NCBI GenBank assembly: GCA_017536895.1
Contig: JAFWCN010000006.1
Coordinates: 57,389 to 121,388, forward strand
Length of the DNA stretch: 64,000 bases
Origin: Candidatus Saccharimonadota bacterium
GTDB lineage: Bacteria > Patescibacteriota > Saccharimonadia > Saccharimonadales > Saccharimonadaceae
Direction of reading: 5' to 3'
The notes beneath the pieces are model-generated. The model was not told the DNA's origin. It made no database searches and was given only the letters and a program-made list of their open reading frames with translations. Shown in pieces: positions 17,501-24,707 of the stretch. The position numbers were made by a program, and so were the translations under genes. The first letter of the stretch is position 1. Every line of letters begins with the position of its first letter.

Positions 17501-17807
17501 TCAGCTCGGTTTTTACAAATTATTGCTTAATAATTCGGCGACTTATTCCAAGTACAAGGTGACGCGGGCGCATATTTTGTTCGTGAAACCGGATGATAAG
17601 GAGGGTGAAGTATATGATAAAATTTATGAGTTTAATGATGAAGATGAGAAGGCTCTGATTAGTATTATTAAGGCGGTATATGAAACAGTGTCATCGCTTG
17701 CGTTCCTGGATGATCCGGAAATTATGGTGGCAGCCAACGATTCACTAGGTATTCGCGATATTAAGAATTTTATTACGCTCTTGCTTGCGAAGAATAATGA
17801 AAAATAG
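14586..17807 (+). CDS. UvrD/AddA-type DNA helicase with C-terminal nuclease domain
   Basis: This is a 1073-residue superfamily 1A helicase. Motif I is AGPGTGKT (22-29), motif II LDEFQDTNPSQ, motif III VGDDDQAIYEFQG, motif V SAHKAKGLEFRYVF and motif VI RILYVALTRAKDALY. The C-terminal 200 residues look like a PD-(D/E)XK nuclease (GDLVHKTFEKV, GKIDHMTID, EIYDFKTGNY), as in AddA/AddB and Cas4-like proteins. It lacks the AddB cysteine cluster. It probably unwinds and trims double-strand breaks. It is coupled to gpsA by a 10-base overlap, with GGAGGAGAG upstream. Confidence 0.92.
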   Translation: MGLNARQKQAVEYLDGPLLVLAGPGTGKTQLLSEKVAYILKNTDTNPENILCMTFTETGVANMRERLKSIIGTDGTKVNINTYHAFGSDILAQYKNYAVDYDRRLEAAIDEVTQFKIVKEIQDGLNGRDILRGDAVKDITAVISAAKSAGLSADDLKKVAEQNIEDSKVLSETISPLLENVVPRAFRASYDNAYKPIYEILKNYQDSAPIGKKEPLSRFERVISILARDLKEAIIEAESTEKIKPLSEWKDKYFEKDARGNYRLKDIVANKKLLSLSAVMTKYDAYLQENGLFDFDDMIEEAVSVLKTDAGFKATLSERYQFIMLDEFQDTNPSQFAIIKELTDYEKPLVMAVGDDDQAIYEFQGALSTNLTDFQAHYQAEVIALVENYRSTQEILDFSREIIKQAPDRFADKELIAHKDNGAKSQIYRHEFLSSDMEYGFIAEKISELIKDGVPQSEIAIISYKTKYFMPLLPYLKARPEINIAYEKKNDLFEDAKMHEIFTVARLIYETSNNKRVTVPLLEVFTYQWLGLPVVEMIKIVDKAKRDKRPVFDVMSACESAEITGVVEWFSEMVAKSFNEPLEVIFGYLMDKMDVASMDDYERFKLYEDMAALMGRLKKHFGEKNLKLNDLIQMLDDYEMADMPLNVSSPYREAEEAVSILSAHKAKGLEFRYVFIISADHTAWGKGKGNNNMLSLPKNLAQIRHTGTTDGEKLRILYVALTRAKDALYITNSLHDFNGKSPDRLEYFEEYVEEDKVISPFLPDKNVTLHYDAAVYESVESNLKNWLKPYVAPTPDLRLIYQDRVKRWRMSASALTSFVDIVYAGPEAFFKSYILQAPREPETEALAYGDLVHKTFEKVTNNGLTDKQAVEYFLSELDKKDLPVEIAEKLRERGPADLTVALADFGEILRQGKAEVDLGPEKVSIDGVPATGKIDHMTIDDKAKTIEIYDFKTGNYHKEKWQSHATLYKYMLQLGFYKLLLNNSATYSKYKVTRAHILFVKPDDKEGEVYDKIYEFNDEDEKALISIIKAVYETVSSLAFLDDPEIMVAANDSLGIRDIKNFITLLLAKNNEK

Positions 17808-17873
17808 TATGATTATGAGGCTAGTTTTCTAATCGAAACTCGTTCATTATACTATAGAAGGGGGGTGAAATGA

Positions 17874-18086
17874 TTGAGCAATATCATTATTCCGGGCGAA
17901 CACGGAATCGGTTCTCAGGGCTTCGTGCCAACGAGTGAAGGATATGGCAATGCTGCCGACGCACTCGTGAGAATGCATAATGAGGGTCGCCACGTGAATA
18001 CTTCGGATCATGAAATACATAGAGTGATGAGCTATTTCGGAGCATCTAGTATGGAAGAGCTGAAGATTAAGCGTCGCGGCTGGTAA
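17874..18086 (+). CDS. Small conserved-looking protein of unknown function
   Basis: This is a 70-residue protein, with TTG as start because AGGGGGGTG lies about seven bases upstream. An overlapping ATG at 17870 runs into a stop after 22 codons. The sequence has a glycine-rich start (IIPGEHGIGSQGF) followed by a helical ALVRMHNEGRHVNTSDHEIHRVMSYFGASSMEELKIKRRGW region. There is no membrane segment. A strong terminator follows. I do not recognise it. Confidence 0.65.
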   Translation: MSNIIIPGEHGIGSQGFVPTSEGYGNAADALVRMHNEGRHVNTSDHEIHRVMSYFGASSMEELKIKRRGW

Positions 18087-18096
18087 TCATTTCCTT

Positions 18097-18126
18097 AGGC
18101 AAGGCTTTAAAGTCTTGCCTTTTTCT
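18097..18126 (+). terminator. Rho-independent terminator
   Basis: AGGCAAG (18097-18103) pairs with CTTGCCT after a short loop, followed by TTTTTCTTG. Confidence 0.82.
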
Positions 18127-18137
18127 TGTATCTGTGA

Positions 18138-18143
18138 TATAAT
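18138..18143 (+). promoter_or_regulatory. -10 box of rpmG
   Basis: TGATATAAT is an extended -10 box, ten bases before the ATG. The predicted leader is only about three or four bases. Confidence 0.6.
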
Positions 18144-18153
18144 GAGCTAAGTT

Positions 18154-18363
18154 ATGGCTAAGAAGAATAATACCAAGAGAAAGCTAGTTGGGCTCGTTTC
18201 GGAGGAATCGGGTATCCGAGCTTACTATACCAAGAAAAACACCATGAATACTCCGGATAAGTTGACACTTAGGAAATATGATCCGGTGCTTCGCAAGCAT
18301 GTTGTATTTACTGAAACTAAGAAGAACTTAGGTAGAAACGAAGTAAAAGAGAAAAAGCGCTAG
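18154..18363 (+). CDS. rpmG: 50S ribosomal protein bL33
   Basis: This 69-residue protein starts [29 protein letters not shown] and contains the conserved [20 protein letters not shown] core of bL33. The two CxxC zinc pairs present in some bL33 proteins are absent. It carries about 15 extra basic residues at the C-terminus ([14 protein letters not shown]). bL33 binds 23S rRNA near the E site. It is a single gene with its own -10 box. Confidence 0.93.
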   Translation: MAKKNNTKRKLVGLVSEESGIRAYYTKKNTMNTPDKLTLRKYDPVLRKHVVFTETKKNLGRNEVKEKKR

Positions 18364-18364
18364 G

Positions 18365-18544
18365 ATTGGAATGCTTAATAAAACAGCATAATGAGATTTA
18401 GACCAGATTTGTTTGCGTAATTATTACAACTTAACAATGAAAAAATCTCCCCCAGCCCGAAGGGCGAATAAGGAGATTTTTTCTTGACTTACGTTGTAAT
18501 AATTACAGTCAAACAAGTCCAGCTGTTTTATTAAGCATTCCAAT
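18365..18544. repeat. Nested long inverted repeat at a convergent gene junction, with terminator at its apex
   Basis: Three nested pairs share one centre. The outermost is a perfect 23-base pair at 18365-18387 and 18522-18544. A 14-base pair lies at 18417-18430 and 18493-18506 (GTAATTATTACAAC and its complement). The innermost is the terminator AAAAAATCTCC (18440-18450) with GGAGATTTTTT (18472-18482). The left arm starts right after the rpmG stop. The right arm spans the last codons and stop of the GH57 gene, so the left arm looks like an inverted copy of that gene end. The inner hairpin would terminate transcription from both sides. Confidence 0.75.
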
Positions 18545-19726
18545 TCTATATTCTATATCTCTTAGTACATTCATATAGTACATGAAGGCTTCGTAGGGCG
18601 AGGCGTAGGCGGAGAAGTAGGCGTGGACGTCGCCATCGTGCCAGTATTTAGTGCACATGGCATAAGGATGGTCAGAAGTAGTGAGATGTCGCCAGTCGGA
18701 GATGAGATGAGGATTGTTCGTAGCGAGGATTTGTTCGCGTAAGCTGTATAATTCTTGAGTCGCTGATTGCTGCATTGAATTAGAGTCCCAAGCGGAGAGG
18801 TCGCGTTCGGTGTCGGCCCAAGTGACCGTTTCAGGCATGCTGATTTCGTCTTGTGGGGCCTCTAATTTGACGGCTTCAGATACGGTAACGAATTTGTTTT
18901 CGTAGCCGCCTAACCAATCTGAGATAAACTGTTCCATGAAATCGAATATCCCGGTATCTTGCCACTGATGTTCGCCGAAGGTCTCAAAGTCCATAAACAA
19001 ATTGACAAGATTGCCACGTAAACAGTCGTCTTCGAGCCATTTGAGGTATTTTGGTACGGTAAGTGGCCACTCGCTCCAACTGCGATTGGAAAATCTAAAA
19101 GCGATATCGTCTGATAATCTGTAGTTTTTGAGTAGCAGCTTGAGATTATTACAGCCGGCTGGACGGTAGACGTGATTAGGACTGCGCCAATCGAGGATTT
19201 TGTCCCATCCTTCGGCAAGGATGGCGGTGTAACCTTTCTTCTCAGCCCAGTGAGCAAGTTTGTCGTTGTAAGCAAGCTCGGTGTTGCGAAACGCTTGGGG
19301 AGCTACGCCAAATAGGCGTTTGATTGTAGCGGCATGGAGGTCGACTTGGGCATCAAATTCTTCTAGATTGTTGAAAAATGCGAGAGAATGGTAGTAGGTT
19401 TCGCCGATTATTTCGACTTGACCGGTTGCGACCATGCGACGGATTTGTTCGATTAATTCTGGGGCAAAGGCTTCGGCTTGTTCGAGCCAGGTGCCGGTGA
19501 TACTGAAGGAAACTTTGAATTCAGGATGTTTTTTCAAATTTTTTTCTAAGAGATTTAGCATCGGACGGTAGGATTTGTCGGCGACTTTGTTAAAGATGCG
19601 CTCGTTAGACTGCCGACTGTCGTAGTTGTCATTATAATAATTGCTGTCGTTGCCAACATCAAAAATTGAATATTCGCGATAACGAATCGGCTGATGGATA
19701 TGCAAATATAAGCATATCGCCCGCAT
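18509..19726 (-). CDS. GH57-family glycoside hydrolase or branching enzyme
   Basis: This 405-residue protein has the GH57 signatures: HIHQP at the N-terminus (His9-Pro13), GETYYHSLA, the catalytic-glutamate region AFRNTELAYND, and the aspartate motif LFMDFETFGEHQW. GH57 enzymes are alpha-amylases or 1,4-alpha-glucan branching enzymes. I chose the ATG at 19726 because the preceding gene end supplies AAGGGG. The start lies just beyond the stop of the glycosyltransferase gene, so the two form an operon for glucan synthesis. Its 3' end lies inside the inverted repeat at 18365-18544. Confidence 0.88.
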   Translation of the reverse strand: MRAICLYLHIHQPIRYREYSIFDVGNDSNYYNDNYDSRQSNERIFNKVADKSYRPMLNLLEKNLKKHPEFKVSFSITGTWLEQAEAFAPELIEQIRRMVATGQVEIIGETYYHSLAFFNNLEEFDAQVDLHAATIKRLFGVAPQAFRNTELAYNDKLAHWAEKKGYTAILAEGWDKILDWRSPNHVYRPAGCNNLKLLLKNYRLSDDIAFRFSNRSWSEWPLTVPKYLKWLEDDCLRGNLVNLFMDFETFGEHQWQDTGIFDFMEQFISDWLGGYENKFVTVSEAVKLEAPQDEISMPETVTWADTERDLSAWDSNSMQQSATQELYSLREQILATNNPHLISDWRHLTTSDHPYAMCTKYWHDGDVHAYFSAYASPYEAFMYYMNVLRDIEYRIGMLNKTAGLV

Positions 19727-19727
19727 C

Positions 19728-20957
19728 TTATTCAATCCCCTTATGCTTCATAGCTTTATTATAAATCGTGAGGCATTTTTTGGCAACCTTATCCCAAGAA
19801 ATTCGGTGGTATTCTTGTTTAATGTTGTGTTGAAGTGACTTCTTGAGAGCAGAATTCTCGGCGACGGCGAGTATTTCGTCGGCGAGTTTTTTCTTGTCCC
19901 AAAAATCATATTTGAGGGCGGACCAGATGATTTCGGAAACACCAGATTGGTTAGTGAGGATAAGGACATCGCCGTGGTGGGCGGCTTCAAGAGCGGTGAG
20001 GCCAAATGGCTCGGAAATAGAGCTCATCACGAAAATATCAGTTAGTGAATAGATGTCACGGAGTTTTTTGCCGCGGATAAAACCGGTAAAGATGACATTC
20101 TTGGATATGCCTAGATTAGCGGCGAGTTCAATTAGGTTGTTTCGTTCTTCGCCGTCGCCAGCGAAGATAAAGATGAGCTTGTCATTTTTGCTAATTGCAA
20201 GCGCGGCAGCCCGAAGCAGGCCTGGTAGACCCTTTTGGATGGTAAACCTTCCAACGGTGGAGACAATGGTATGGCCGGAGTTTTTCAAGCTTTCAAGGTA
20301 TTGGTAAGTTTTGTCGCTAAAATTATACTCTTCAGTTTCGTAATTCTCATCCAGAGAGTTGTAAACTACGTCGATTTTAGAAAGTGGGATGTGATATTTG
20401 TCGTGGATAATGCGTTTGGTAGATTCGGAAACGGCGACAATGCGGTCGGCCTGCATTAGCCCTTCGTATTCGACTTCGTGGATAAGAGGGTTTCCGACAT
20501 GCATGCCAGCGCGGTCAAATTCGGTAGCGTGGACGTGAGCAATGAGAGGAATGTCGTGTTTTTTCTTGGCCATCATACCGGCTTCGTAAGTTAGCCAGTC
20601 GTGAGCGTGAATGACGTCAGGTTTGTCATGCGTGATTAGATATTCCTCGACATAATTACAGTATTCTTTTTGGACTTCGCGAATAGAAATAAGACTTTCG
20701 TCATTAATGTTTGGAATAGTTTTATCAAAAAGCTGAAGTGAAGTATACGCACCATCGCCGTAGCGATGAATTGGGTCGAGTTCGGTGGCGTTTAAAATAT
20801 GCATAAATTTGGCATTTGGATGCTTCGCATGGTAGGGTACGACAAAATCAATGTCGGCGCCTTGATTCGCGAGGGCTTTTGCCATGTTAAAACAAGCTAC
20901 ACCGAGACCGCCACTGTTGTGCGGTGGCAATTCCCAACCGAGCATTAAGATCTTCAC
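19728..20957 (-). CDS. GT4-family glycosyltransferase, glycogen synthase-like
   Basis: This is a 409-residue GT-B fold enzyme. The N-terminal domain begins MLGWELPPHNSGGLGVACFNMAKALA, the glycine-loop signature of bacterial starch/glycogen synthase-like proteins. The C-terminal domain has VSTVGRFTIQKGLPGLLRA, GDGEERNNL and the retaining E-x7-E motif SEPFGLTALEAA. It would transfer glucose from a nucleotide sugar onto a glucan chain. It is transcribed together with the GH57 gene, which together suggests synthesis and branching of a glycogen-like polymer. There is no signal peptide. Confidence 0.88.
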   Translation of the reverse strand: MKILMLGWELPPHNSGGLGVACFNMAKALANQGADIDFVVPYHAKHPNAKFMHILNATELDPIHRYGDGAYTSLQLFDKTIPNINDESLISIREVQKEYCNYVEEYLITHDKPDVIHAHDWLTYEAGMMAKKKHDIPLIAHVHATEFDRAGMHVGNPLIHEVEYEGLMQADRIVAVSESTKRIIHDKYHIPLSKIDVVYNSLDENYETEEYNFSDKTYQYLESLKNSGHTIVSTVGRFTIQKGLPGLLRAAALAISKNDKLIFIFAGDGEERNNLIELAANLGISKNVIFTGFIRGKKLRDIYSLTDIFVMSSISEPFGLTALEAAHHGDVLILTNQSGVSEIIWSALKYDFWDKKKLADEILAVAENSALKKSLQHNIKQEYHRISWDKVAKKCLTIYNKAMKHKGIE

Positions 20958-21024
20958 AATATTATTTTACCATAAAAACTATAAAATGCGGGGAAATTAT
21001 GATAGAATTGATTTAGTACTTTGT

Positions 21025-21100
21025 AGGGGTATAGCTCAGTTGGTAGAGCACAGGTCTCCAAAACCTGGTGTCGGGGGTTCAAGTCCCTCTGCCCCTGCCA
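21025..21100 (+). tRNA. tRNA-Trp (anticodon CCA)
   Basis: The acceptor AGGGGTA pairs with TGCCCCT (one G-U). The anticodon arm is CAGGT-CTCCAAA-ACCTG, giving CCA (Trp). The T-arm is GGGGG-TTCAAGT-CCCTC, and CCA is encoded. Confidence 0.97.
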
Positions 21101-21106
21101 CGATTC

Positions 21107-21131
21107 TCGGCTCCAGAAGCCGAATTTTTTT
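21107..21131 (+). terminator. Terminator after tRNA-Trp
   Basis: TCGGCT (21107-21112) pairs with AGCCGA (21118-21123), followed by a run of seven Ts. Confidence 0.8.
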
Positions 21132-21152
21132 GAAAAGATTATTAATCTATGG

Positions 21153-21158
21153 TACAAT
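21153..21158 (+). promoter_or_regulatory. -10 box of leaderless kinase-like gene
   Basis: TGGTACAAT lies six bases before the ATG at 21165, with no ribosome binding site. Confidence 0.6.
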
Positions 21159-21164
21159 TGAGGC

Positions 21165-21659
21165 ATGATGGAAGGTAATAGAAAAAACACCCCGCGAGCG
21201 CTATTGGTTTTTGGTGCGCCAGCAAGCGGGAAGACAACATTTGCGGAGAAATTCGCTAAAAAATTTGGGTTGGCAAGCTATGATTTAAAAACTTTAATGG
21301 AAGATTACGGTTTTACCTATGAAATGATTATGGTGTTAGTCGAACAGATTTTGAAAACCGGCCAGACTATTTTAATTGAAGGTGTAATTGACACCGAGAA
21401 AGACCGTGCGGAGATGCGAAATCTCGCCAGGAAATATGGTTATGAGCCGGCTCTGATTTGGGTACAGACCGATATCAACACTATCCGACAGAGGTTAAAA
21501 TCACAATATCGTAGCGTATCAAAGGCAAAGATTGCCTATGAAAGGGCGGTTTCTGAAATGGAGGCCCCGACCGACATTGAACACCCAATTATTCTTTCTG
21601 GTAAACACACTTTCGAAACGCAGACCAAGCATGTGATTGCTGGGCTCGCAGACTTGTAA
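21165..21659 (+). CDS. P-loop NTPase/kinase-like protein
   Basis: This 164-residue protein has a Walker A motif (VFGAPASGKTTFAEKFA, about residues 15-31), a lid-like arginine-rich region (INTIRQRLKSQYRSVSKAKIAYERA), and the AAA/zeta-toxin-like small-kinase layout. It probably phosphorylates a small molecule or nucleotide, but the substrate is not readable. The start is leaderless (box at 21153). It is followed seven bases later by a metallopeptidase gene and then a sortase gene. Confidence 0.8.
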   Translation: MMEGNRKNTPRALLVFGAPASGKTTFAEKFAKKFGLASYDLKTLMEDYGFTYEMIMVLVEQILKTGQTILIEGVIDTEKDRAEMRNLARKYGYEPALIWVQTDINTIRQRLKSQYRSVSKAKIAYERAVSEMEAPTDIEHPIILSGKHTFETQTKHVIAGLADL

Positions 21660-21666
21660 TTAATCT

Positions 21667-22212
21667 ATGGTAATCAAAGATGCTGAATTTGGCGAAGTTT
21701 TAGTGCGCAAAAATGCACTTTCAAAGGGCGTAAGATTTTCGGTGTCCACTTCGGGAAGGTTGCAAATGTCGGTACCAAAACACATGCCTGATTTCATGAT
21801 TAAGCGTGTCCTGACTAACAACCGCAAAATGATTCGCGAAAAATTACCTTTGAAGAATCCTAAGGAACAAAAAGCTCGCGATTACCAAAAGAAACTTTTA
21901 ATGAAGAAGGCGCGTGAGTATTTACCGTATCGTTTGGAATATCTTGCAAAGCTACATGGTTATTCTTATAATAAATGTCGCTTGTCGCATGCAAATACGA
22001 GGTGGGGGTCTTGTTCTTCTAACCGAACGATTTCATTAAATATTGGATTAATGAAAGTGCCGGAGGTACTACGTGATTATGTGATTATTCATGAATTGGC
22101 ACACCTTAATCATATGGACCATTCAAAAGCTTTTTGGGCTGAGGTAGGCTCGCACGATCCACGTTATAAAACTCATGAAAAAAAGTTGAAGTATTTTTCG
22201 CCGGGCTTATAG
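21667..22212 (+). CDS. YgjP/SprT-like zinc metallopeptidase (DUF45)
   Basis: This 181-residue protein has an N-terminal beta-rich region (FSVSTSGRLQMSVPKHM), a basic helix, the RWGSCSSNRTISLNIGLMKVP block and the zinc site HELAHLNHMDHSKAFW (HExxH variant with a third His). This is the M48/DUF45 YgjP family. The role is not well established in bacteria. Its ATG follows the kinase stop by seven bases without a clear ribosome binding site, so it is probably read through coupling. Confidence 0.9.
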   Translation: MVIKDAEFGEVLVRKNALSKGVRFSVSTSGRLQMSVPKHMPDFMIKRVLTNNRKMIREKLPLKNPKEQKARDYQKKLLMKKAREYLPYRLEYLAKLHGYSYNKCRLSHANTRWGSCSSNRTISLNIGLMKVPEVLRDYVIIHELAHLNHMDHSKAFWAEVGSHDPRYKTHEKKLKYFSPGL

Positions 22213-22246
22213 TTCTTATGTTATAATTAAAACATAGGAGGAGAGT

Positions 22247-22741
22247 GTGGAGCTCAAGAAACACCTAAATTTTAAATATATTTTCATAGGACTATATGTT
22301 GTTTCCTTTTTGGCATTTATAATATATGGTGTGATACCGACAAATGCTGTCGACGCCTATGAGATTGACAGTGAGCTGAGCATGCCGAGTATTGGACTTA
22401 ATTCAGGCGTCACAAAGCTTGAACTTGGTAAAGATGGGCTCGAAACTCCAGATACGATTGTTGGAAGTTATAGTAAGAACAGTAATAAAACATTATTAAT
22501 TGGACACTCGACGACGGTGTTTAGTAATTTGAAGAATGTTAGATTAGAGGATACATTCGAGTATAATGGTAAAACATATGAAGTCAGAATGATTGATATG
22601 GTTACGAAAGACAAGATTAACATGAATAGGATACTACAATCAGAAGAAAAGGATACGATTATACTAATGACTTGTGCCGGAACGTTACTTAATAACGGTG
22701 ATGCGACACATCGATTAATTATAACCGCTTTAAGCGAATAG
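22247..22741 (+). CDS. Sortase-family transpeptidase
   Basis: This is a 164-residue membrane-anchored sortase with GTG start and an AGGAGGAG ribosome binding site. One membrane helix spans residues about 10-30. The catalytic triad is visible: His87 in LLIGHST, Cys143 in LMTCAG and Arg156 in THRLII. Sortases join surface proteins to the cell wall or build pili. Short size and class-E/D-like spacing suggest a housekeeping or accessory type. The last 23 bases overlap the convergent GH97 gene. Confidence 0.9.
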   Translation: MELKKHLNFKYIFIGLYVVSFLAFIIYGVIPTNAVDAYEIDSELSMPSIGLNSGVTKLELGKDGLETPDTIVGSYSKNSNKTLLIGHSTTVFSNLKNVRLEDTFEYNGKTYEVRMIDMVTKDKINMNRILQSEEKDTIILMTCAGTLLNNGDATHRLIITALSE

Positions 22742-24680
22742 CAAATCCGCCGCCTGGCGCCATATATATATCTAATGAATCGTTTTTGCCAACATGTTTT
22801 CTAGCTTTATTGATACCAAATTGATTGTCGCGATAATGAGCATCGTCGGAATCGGTATAGATAGATGCTTCGTAGGCGCCGTCTTCTAGAAAATCTAGCG
22901 CCAAATGGATACGTCGACCAATCTCGTCGGTAACGCCACCGATATACCAATCCTTAGAGTCGCGGTCTAGCCTTGCTACCACATAATATTCGCCAATTTC
23001 GCCGGCTAGGGGAAGAGTCTTTTCGAAATTAGTCGGGACATTACGAATAAATTCAAATTCTTCGGGAAATCGTTCTTCATAAATATATGGTCGATCCGCG
23101 GCCATAGTCATCCCTGAATAGATGGTGACAAAATATGCTAATTGACGCGCTAGCGTAGTAGACATGCGCTTGACACTGTTAGCTAGGTCGAGGATTCCAG
23201 GGGTGTAATCCATGCCACCGGAGAGAAGGCGTGTATAAGGGAGGAAACAAGCGTGAGATGGACTGAGGGCTCCTCCCTCGTACTCTTGACCACGAGCGCC
23301 TTCGCGTGCTAGGAGATTTGGCCAGGTGCGCTCAATTCCAGTGCCTTTGATAGGTTCATGAATATCAAGGCAGATTTTTTTCTTGGCAGCGAGTTCGACG
23401 GTTTTTTGATAATGATTAACTCCGAGTTGCGAGTGGTGATATTCGCGACGACCGTTAATTAACATCATCGAACCGGCGTAGCCAGATTTAATATAATGTA
23501 CATGGTTCAAAGCATAAAAATCATAGGAGGCTTCGAGTTGACGTTCATAGTTATCGATAAAACCAACTGTCTCATGATGGCCAACTAGTTCAATGCCTTT
23601 ACTGTCAGCATAACGCGCGACTTCTTCGAGGTTAAAATCATCGGTTGTGACAGTGAATTTGTTATGAATTCCATTTTCGAGCCAATCGCCTTCCCAGCCT
23701 TCGTTCCAACCTTCGATTAGCAAACCGGAAATACCGAGCCGAACTGCAGCGTCAATGTATTCCTTGGCATGTTCGGTGGTTGCGCCATGACGTTCGCCGG
23801 GCGCCCATGTCCATTCCCCAACATACATTGCCCACCAAATACCAATGAATTTAAGAGTTTTGACCCAGCTAAAATCGGCGGTCGGGGCTTCGTTTAATGC
23901 ATACATTACGCGATTGGTGGTAAGTTCGGTCGCAGAATCCGCAATCATAATGAGGCGCCACGGAGTATTAAAAGGCAATCTAATATGTGCTTTGGTGCCG
24001 TCGGACAGAGGGGTGATGTCGGTCTTGAGATGGTTTTGTTCGTTTAACTTGATGGTAGCGGAGCCGTAATTATAAAGTGCGGCTTCGTGGATTGAAATAT
24101 AATAACCATTGGTGGTTTTAATAGTAAGCGGAGTGTGAACGGAATTCTTTAGCTCGTGTACCAAGGCTCGTTCGTAACTATATTCATAACGGTCGGGTTG
24201 ATAGGCTGGTATTTTCCATACTAGGGAATTAGGCTCAATATTAAATTCAGTTAGTTCGTCCTTGATGGTGATTTGGCTAAATTTTGGTTGAGGCGGAATT
24301 TCATAACGAAAACTAACTGCATTGTCGAAAATTCGAAATCTCAAAGTCATAATACGCTTGTCATCTTTGTTTTCTGATAGATAAAATGCTGATTCGGTAT
24401 AATTATTTTCAATAAAACGATCTTCGCCCCACATCGTTTCAATGGTTTCGGCATGTTTTTTCTTTAGTTCGCGAATGAGTTTAAAATGTTTTTGCAAAGG
24501 TTCTTCACCACAGATTAAAAAACCTAGATTGGATGGTTTAATGATTATTTTGTCGTTTTTGTATACGGAATAAAAAAGCTGACCGGATTTTAGCTGAAAA
24601 TGACATTTAATGCGGCCGTTCGGAGACAAAATATCGCGTTCAACTTCGTTTCTGCCAAAAAGATTTGCCCACTTGAACAT
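22719..24680 (-). CDS. GH97-family alpha-glucosidase/galactosidase
   Basis: This is a 653-residue enzyme. The N-terminal beta-sandwich carries the GH97 substrate pattern (PNSLVWKIPAYQPDRYEYSYE, HTPLTIKTTNGYYISIHEAALYNYGSATI). The (beta/alpha)8 barrel holds EGWNEGWEGDW, VGHHETVGFIDNYERQL and CLDIHEPIKGTGIERTWPNLLAREGARGQEYEG, including the glutamate and histidine calcium and catalytic sites of GH97. There is no clear signal peptide, so the enzyme is probably cytoplasmic. It is convergent with the sortase gene and overlaps its 3' end by 23 bases. Its start region overlaps the promoter of the CapA-like gene. Confidence 0.92.
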   Translation of the reverse strand: MFKWANLFGRNEVERDILSPNGRIKCHFQLKSGQLFYSVYKNDKIIIKPSNLGFLICGEEPLQKHFKLIRELKKKHAETIETMWGEDRFIENNYTESAFYLSENKDDKRIMTLRFRIFDNAVSFRYEIPPQPKFSQITIKDELTEFNIEPNSLVWKIPAYQPDRYEYSYERALVHELKNSVHTPLTIKTTNGYYISIHEAALYNYGSATIKLNEQNHLKTDITPLSDGTKAHIRLPFNTPWRLIMIADSATELTTNRVMYALNEAPTADFSWVKTLKFIGIWWAMYVGEWTWAPGERHGATTEHAKEYIDAAVRLGISGLLIEGWNEGWEGDWLENGIHNKFTVTTDDFNLEEVARYADSKGIELVGHHETVGFIDNYERQLEASYDFYALNHVHYIKSGYAGSMMLINGRREYHHSQLGVNHYQKTVELAAKKKICLDIHEPIKGTGIERTWPNLLAREGARGQEYEGGALSPSHACFLPYTRLLSGGMDYTPGILDLANSVKRMSTTLARQLAYFVTIYSGMTMAADRPYIYEERFPEEFEFIRNVPTNFEKTLPLAGEIGEYYVVARLDRDSKDWYIGGVTDEIGRRIHLALDFLEDGAYEASIYTDSDDAHYRDNQFGINKARKHVGKNDSLDIYMAPGGGFAIRLKRL

Positions 24681-24701
24681 ATTACAATTATATCATATAA
24701 T
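24673..24701 (+). promoter_or_regulatory. Promoter of leaderless CapA-like gene
   Basis: TTGAAC (24673-24678) and TATAAT (24696-24701) are 17 bases apart, and the ATG at 24708 follows six bases later. This is a complete two-box promoter with transcription predicted to start at the start codon. It overlaps the first codons of the divergent GH97 gene. Confidence 0.8.
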
Positions 24702-24707
24702 AAGGTT

